From positions 100,912,182 through 100,976,181 of the forward strand of contig CM045761.1 in assembly GCA_025200525.1 (NCBI GenBank): a stretch of DNA of 64,000 nucleotides. The letters are read 5' to 3'. Origin of the DNA: Camellia lanceoleosa (Eukaryota > Streptophyta > Magnoliopsida > Ericales > Theaceae). Made by a program: the position numbers and the translations under genes. Positions 58,274-64,000 of this stretch are shown piece after piece. Position 1 is the stretch's first letter. Each line of letters starts with the position of its first letter. The notes under the pieces were generated by a model. The model was not told the DNA's origin. It ran no database searches and saw only the letters and a list, made by a program, of their open reading frames with translations.

Positions 58274-58922
58274 TGTTTCTATTAACAAAGGTAATGCTGT
58301 GTATTATTCAATGATTAACCAAAAGCTAAAGTACAATATATATACTAAACTACCAAAACCCTGAGGCCCTGTTTGATTGTCCGGAGATAAAATGAAGGAT
58401 ATAATAGCCTTTGGGATTTACATGAGTGTATGCAATGATAGGATATGTGTAGTGGATAACATATCCTACCATTCTTGTTTGTTAACTCAGGATATGAGTA
58501 TTGGATATATCATATTTATGTTTGTTTAACAAAAAATATTGTGGTATATAAGCAAATAATTTCCAAATTTACCCTCCTAACATACATAAATTATATATAT
58601 TGATTAGAGAAAGGGGTATATATGTCTTTTCAATTCATATCTTGTCCCACTGGAGATTATATAATTGTTGGGGGGGGAGGGGGGTGTGGTATTATATATC
58701 CTGCCATTTTGGAGGATACACAATCCATCCACATATCATATCTCATTTAAAAAAAAAAATTACAAACAAGTGACATATGGGACCCACCAGATCTCCAATC
58801 CAACTATTTATCTCCAACCATCAAACAAAGCCTAAAGTCCTAATTACAAGCATAAGACTAAAATACCTTTAAGTGAAAGATAGAATAACAATAATATAAA
58901 ATACAGATATTTCACACACACA
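58274..58922 (-). repeat. Copia LTR with MITE, right copy
   Basis: Counterpart of 245-893, identical by eye. Confidence 0.75.
58365..58832. mobile_element. Tourist-like MITE, right copy
   Basis: Counterpart of 336-803, same TGA/TAA flanks. Its presence at the same base in both copies shows it predates the duplication. Confidence 0.8.
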
Positions 58923-61027
58923 CCCTTTTCAATTGAGGATCACGGCGAAAAAGCACAGACAATTTGTCAAGAAGCAAACGAAAACGGGCTATAGTGTGAG
59001 TCTTCATAAAGAAGTCAGCCAACTAGAGAGAGGAAAGAACAAAAAGGATAGTAATAGTGTCAGCTTGAAGATGTTTCCTAACAAAGTGACAATCTATCTC
59101 AATATGCTTCGTACGCTTATAAAAGACCAAATTATGGGCAATCTATATGACACTTTGATTGTCACAATACAAAAAAGTTGAGGAAGAAAGAGAAACACCC
59201 ATATCAGGATGAAGCCAACGAAACCAAACTATCTCAAAAGTAGCATGAGTCATGGCACGGTATTCAGCCTCAGCGGTGGAGTGAGCAACAACAACCTATT
59301 TCTTACTTTTTCAAGAGATGGGAGAATCTCCTAGAAAAACACAAAGACCAGAGGTAGATTTGCGATTAGAGATATCACTGGCCCAATCAACATCAACATA
59401 GGAATGATGAGTCAAGTCCAAAGAAGCAGACATAAGAAGGCATTGCAACAAAGTACCACGAAGGTAGCAAAGAGTACAGAGCAAGGCAGCCCAATAGATG
59501 GAACAAGGAGCAAAGACAAAATGGTTGAGAATGTGCACAACATAAGAGATATCGAGACGGGTCACAGTGAGATAAACAAGGCACCCAACCAACTCACGAT
59601 AGAGAGTGGGATCCTCAAGAGGAATACCATCAAAAGCTAAAAACTTAGCATGCAATTCAATAGGAGTGTCAACAGTTTTGTCATCAGTGAGATTGGCGCA
59701 AGAAGGGATACCACTAGCATATTTAGTCTGAGATAGAAGATACTCAGTAGGAGAAGTGGTAACCTCAATACCAACAAAATACTGAAGAGATCCCAAATCT
59801 TTCATCTCAAATGCCTAAAACAACTAATGCTTAACCTCCTGAATAGTGTGAGAGTCGAATCCGGTAATGATCATATCATCCACATACAAGAGAAGGAGAA
59901 CCAGGCCAGTAGAAGTACGACGAACAAACAAAGTACAATCATGAAGACTTGGGCAAAAGCCAAGCTGAAGTGCAACAAAGTGAAATCTCTCATACCAAAC
60001 ACAAGAAGACTGCTTGCGACCATAAAGAGCACGGTGAAGATAACAAACAAGATCGGGAGGGTAAGAGAGGCCAAGTGGAGGACGCATATACACTTCTTGA
60101 GCAAGATACCCATTAAGAAAAGCATTCTTGAAAGCCAACTGAAATAAGGCCCATTGATGTGCAGCAACAACAAAGATAAAAGTGCGAACAGTATCTTGGC
60201 AACAGGGCGTCATAATTAATCCCATATTTCTAAGAAAACCCTTGTGCAACCAAACGAGCTTTGTACCGTTTCCAAGAACCATTAGAAAGAGTCTTAACCT
60301 TATAGACCTATTTGCAACCCACAATATTCTTACTAGCAAGTAACGGAACCAAGTCCCAAGTCTAAACTTTAGCCAAAGCAATTAACTCATCATTCATGGC
60401 GGCAACCAAATCGAATCATAATAAGCTTCTTTGTAGGACCTGTGCTCAAAATAAGTATGAAGACAAAAGAGAAATGACTGATAGGAGGCAGAGAACATGT
60501 ATTACTGAAACCAAGTCTCGCCGAAGGATGACGGTTTCGAGTGGGATAGTGAGATGCAAGAGGAGCAAGATCCAGAGAGACAACGGGGGGCAGTATAGCG
60601 AGAGGAAGGAGAGCTTGGAGGTGCTTTGTGAAGGAGGAGCTAACAAAGGATCTGGAGCCGGTGAATAAGGAGATAGCGAAGGATCTAGAGTGCTCGCAGG
60701 AGGCAAAGTGGACACTTAAGATTAGAAACAAACTCATCAAAGGGACAAGTGTGGAAGGTATAGTGTAGTAGGGAAGAATTTCCAAAAAATTGACATGCTG
60801 AGACACATATAGCTTTTTGGTCATAGGATCATAACACTGATAACTCTTTTGATGAATGCCATACCCTAAAAACACATATAGGACACAACGGGAACTAAGC
60901 TTGGAGCGATCCCATTTGGGGAGAAGAACGCAACATGCAAAGCCAAAAACACGAAGAAGAGAGTAATTGGGAATGGTATCAAGGAGGCGCTCATATGGAG
61001 AGGAACTTGAGAGAAGAGTAGGCGCTC
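58923..61027 (-). pseudogene. Copia pol remnant, right copy
   Basis: Counterpart of 894-3010. An 11-bp deletion relative to the left copy (near 60200) merges two RT frames into one open stretch of 185 codons (59824-60381) that includes YVDD. Integrase tail at 60390-60875, RNase H at 59311-59805. Confidence 0.88.
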
Positions 61028-61046
61028 ATCAGCCCCTCCAAGATTA

Positions 61047-62036
61047 GTCTACCTTAGGCATTTCTTCTGCTCCCATAGATGGCAAATTTGCTATGTCCAA
61101 GTCTAGGGGTAAATGTCACTCTAGTGATCATAATTAAATTACCAATGATTATTATCAAAAAGAACAACATGATCGGGAACATTGTTGGAAGTTGCATTGT
61201 CATCCTATCCACTGGCGAGGTGGTGGTCGTGGTGGTCCCAGTGGCCGTGGCAGTACTGTTCGCTCTCATGCTCATCTCTCGAAGTCCTCTGCAAGCACTT
61301 CAGGCGATTCTACAACTCTTTTCCATGATGAGTTACACACTCTTCAGCGTCTAATGGCTCGACTTGATTCTTCTTCTGCCACTACTTCTAATCCTCATTC
61401 TTCTAACTTTGCTTTCACAGGTATTCGTACAAGTGCCATGAGTATCGCCTCTTCATGTCCTTGGATTATTAACTCTGGTGCTACCGATCATATGACAAGT
61501 TTGTCCAATCATTTCCACTCTTACTCTCCTTGTTCAGGCAAGAATAAAGTATGAGATGCTGATGGGTTCTTATCCTCTGATTAGGCAAGTGACATCTTTG
61601 ATTGCAAATCTACCTCTAGTCATTGAGTTTTTATAAGAGATTCTCTCATCTCTTGGAAAAGTAAGAACAATCTGTTGTTGCTCACTCCGCAGCTAAGGCT
61701 GAATACCGTGTTATAGCTCATGCTACTTTCAAGATAGTTTGGCTTCGTTGACTTCTTTCTAATATGGATGTTTCTCTCTCTTCCCCGAATCCGTTGTATT
61801 GTCATAATCAAAGTACAAATTGCACATAATTCAGTCTTTCATGAGCGTGCAAAGCATATTAAGATAGATTCTCACTTTGTTAGGCAACATCTTCAACCTA
61901 GCACTATCACTCTCCCTTTTGTTCCCTTCTCACTCCAGTTGGCTGATTTTTTTATGAAGATTCACACTACTCATTTTCTTTTCTTCTTGCAAACTTTCGA
62001 TGCTTTCTGCACTTACATCCTCAATTTGAAAAGGGG
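61047..62036 (+). pseudogene. Internally deleted copia element, right copy
   Basis: Counterpart of 3030-4019 with the same deletion joint and stops. Confidence 0.85.
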
Positions 62037-62203
62037 TGTGAATATGTATTTTATATTAGTGTTATTCTCTATCTTAATTAAGGGTAGTTTAGTCTTCTTC
62101 TTGTAATTAGGATATTAGGGTTTTAATAGTTTAGTATATATATTGTACTAAGCCCCTTTGGTTCATCATTCAATAATACAGATCATTAACTTTGTTTATA
62201 ACA
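62037..62203 (+). repeat. Copia 3' LTR, right copy
   Basis: Counterpart of 4020-4186. Confidence 0.7.
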
Positions 62204-62452
62204 GACACAAGGCCACGTGTTAGCTTTTTTTAATACCTTTGTCATTTTAGAATTGTGTGTGAAATGTGTCCGATTAGTCATTGTGGATCGCTAGTTCAAA
62301 GATACGTCTACTATGCCATCCAGACAAACTTTAATGTGTTTCACTAATTGAATAGTTCAAATCATAAGATACCTCTTGCTTATGCACAAGTCTACCAAGA
62401 GAATTGGGACTTCTTTATTTTGAAAATGGTAAGGGATTGTTGGTGAATTTTT

Positions 62453-62518
62453 GAGATCTTACAATTGAGGAATTGGTTCAACACCTCCATGTGGAGGAAG
62501 AGTCAATAATCAAGCAGG
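62453..62518 (+). pseudogene. Copia gag fragment, right copy
   Basis: Counterpart of 4441-4506. Confidence 0.6.
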
Positions 62519-63208
62519 TGAGCAAAACTAAGAATATTATCAATATTGAGTTTAAACGTCCTCTCATACAACTAACTCTTCCCAACAAAAGTACCACCCT
62601 TAGACAGGACAAATTTGTCCTACTTCAAAACTATTTTGAAGTCATGCTTATTAAGCAAGCTTCCGGATACAAGATTCTTTCAGAGTTTTAGTACATGATA
62701 CACGTCGATAAGCGTCAGGATCTTCCTAGAAGTGAACAACAGATCCACCCCTTTCCTTTCCTTTGATTGTGGCAGTTGAGGAGTTTCCCATGTAAAGAAC
62801 TAAGTCATCTGATAGGCAGTGAAAGCTTCTTGTCATTGCAGACATGCCTTGTAGCACATAAGTCGATCTACCGATCTCCAGTGTCTTCGAGGAGATTCAC
62901 CTCCGAAATGACTACCACGAAATTCTTTTTTGGCTCCAATGCTCCTAGCTTCTTCTTCTTGAGAGACCGACAATCTTGCTTGTAGTGCCTTGCTTTACCA
63001 TAGTGCTAGCATTCACCCTTCTTCTTTGCGTTCTGGTCATTGCTCCTATGAAACTTTTGCTTCCGAGAATACTACTTGGCTTTTTTTCCTTCTTCCATCA
63101 GATGAACCTTAGAGGTATTAGCCCCTAGTTCTTCCCTACTTTCTTGATGCCTTGACTCTTCCTCCACAAGGAGGTGTTGAGCCAGTTCCTCAATAGTAAG
63201 ATCTAGAT
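62519..63208 (-). pseudogene. Copia gag-protease fragment, right copy
   Basis: Counterpart of 4507-5196, same breaks. Confidence 0.75.
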
Positions 63209-64000
63209 TGTTGGGGAATTTTTAAAAATAAAATGGGTTAGTTTTTTATTCTTTTTCAAAACCTTCCTTATTCTCTTTGGAAAGCTCTTTTAGCTTTATG
63301 GCTTGTCCCACATCGAAAACATGAGAGAACGTTGTAAAGTTAATAAACACTCACATGAAGTATTCCCTTGAATAAGAAATTGTAGGAAAGGTGCTAAAGT
63401 GTATGCTCACACACCATAAAGATGGTGCTTCGCACCATTTGCACACGCGCATGTGCATGGCATGGGTAGTAGGCTATGTGGCATTTGATAGTGCACTTTG
63501 CACTTAGCACAAACGCATTGTGCAAGGCACTATGGAGACGCTTTCTAGTGGGTTCAAAACGTCTACGTGTCGATGATGTGGCATGGTCCAAGTTGGCATG
63601 TGGTGGCACTGACGTGGAACACAATCAGCACCACGTGGCAATGAGGTGGCACATCCAATCAAACGGTGGTATGTCTAATGCAGGATATAAGAAGCTCAAT
63701 GAAGGCTAAATTCAAAGAATGGATGATATTTAGACATTGGCATGATTTCGAAGAGATCCTAATAGGAATTTTATATAATAATGTTTCTAGTATTATTAGA
63801 GTCTTATTTTATGATTGTTTTTATGTTTTATAGAATTTTTTGGTCAAGGATATTTTGGTAATTTTTATTATTGTTGTTATGGGTTATAGGGGTCACCCAT
63901 GGGTTATCTTGGGAGTCATGTTATTTAATTGAGTTTTATTTATATTTCTTATTTAGTTTTAAATTAGTTTTAGAAGTCTAAGATATTATAGTATCCTTTT
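63209..64000 (+). repeat. Long copia-type LTR, right copy, cut by window end
   Basis: Counterpart of 5197-5988. Confidence 0.55.

Larger units (their letters stand above)
58030..64000. repeat. Large direct duplication, right copy
   Basis: Same content and order as 1-5988. The window ends inside it. The three length differences between copies are listed in the findings. Confidence 0.95.

Overview
The window is nuclear DNA of a flowering plant, most likely a eudicot. It is AT-rich, with introns bounded by GT/AG sites, Ty1-copia elements primed by initiator-methionine tRNA, Ty3-type solo LTRs, L1 and RTE LINEs, TRIMs, and hAT, Tourist and Mutator-type MITEs. Nothing prokaryotic is present. Names of families come from recognising motifs by eye; no database was searched.

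Layout. (1) 1-5988 and 58030-64000 are two direct copies of one block, about 99% identical by eye, 58.0 kb apart, and both running off the window. Each copy holds a Tourist-like MITE inside a copia LTR, a head-to-head pair of broken copia elements, a second inverted pair of copia gag fragments, and the start of a long LTR. (2) 6-9.6 kb is LTR-like promoter sequence, a foldback element and microsatellites. (3) 9.6-16.8 kb is minus-strand Ty3-type LTR material into which a 2.36-kb solo LTR inserted (5-bp target duplication TGCAG). (4) 19-22.6 kb is an L1 remnant split by a second solo LTR (target duplication ATTCA), followed by a hAT BED-finger fragment. (5) A 100-N gap lies at 24211-24310. (6) 24.3-29.1 kb is LTR and Mutator-type sequence.

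The only apparently functional host gene runs on the minus strand from 50699 to 29575. Nine short exons (about 285 codons) encode a conserved, probably plastid protein of unknown function. They are spread over 21.1 kb because the introns filled with transposons. The largest intron (35493-48440, 12.9 kb) holds a near full-length copia element, a Ty3-like LTR and an RTE LINE whose broken 5' end stops about 10-15 bp from a splice donor. Smaller introns hold a TRIM, a hAT MITE, an L1 tail and tandem duplications. Two details cast doubt on the gene or the assembly: a splice-phase mismatch between exons 6 and 7, and a possible GC donor after exon 2.

Upstream of the gene, a degenerate but structurally complete copia element (51070-57469) has a 5' LTR split by a 1237-bp Mutator-type element with a perfect 9-bp target duplication. 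That element carries one exon of a membrane-transporter-like gene with both splice sites: a Pack-MULE nested in an LTR retrotransposon. This nested gene capture and the expanded-intron gene are the most interesting parts of the window.
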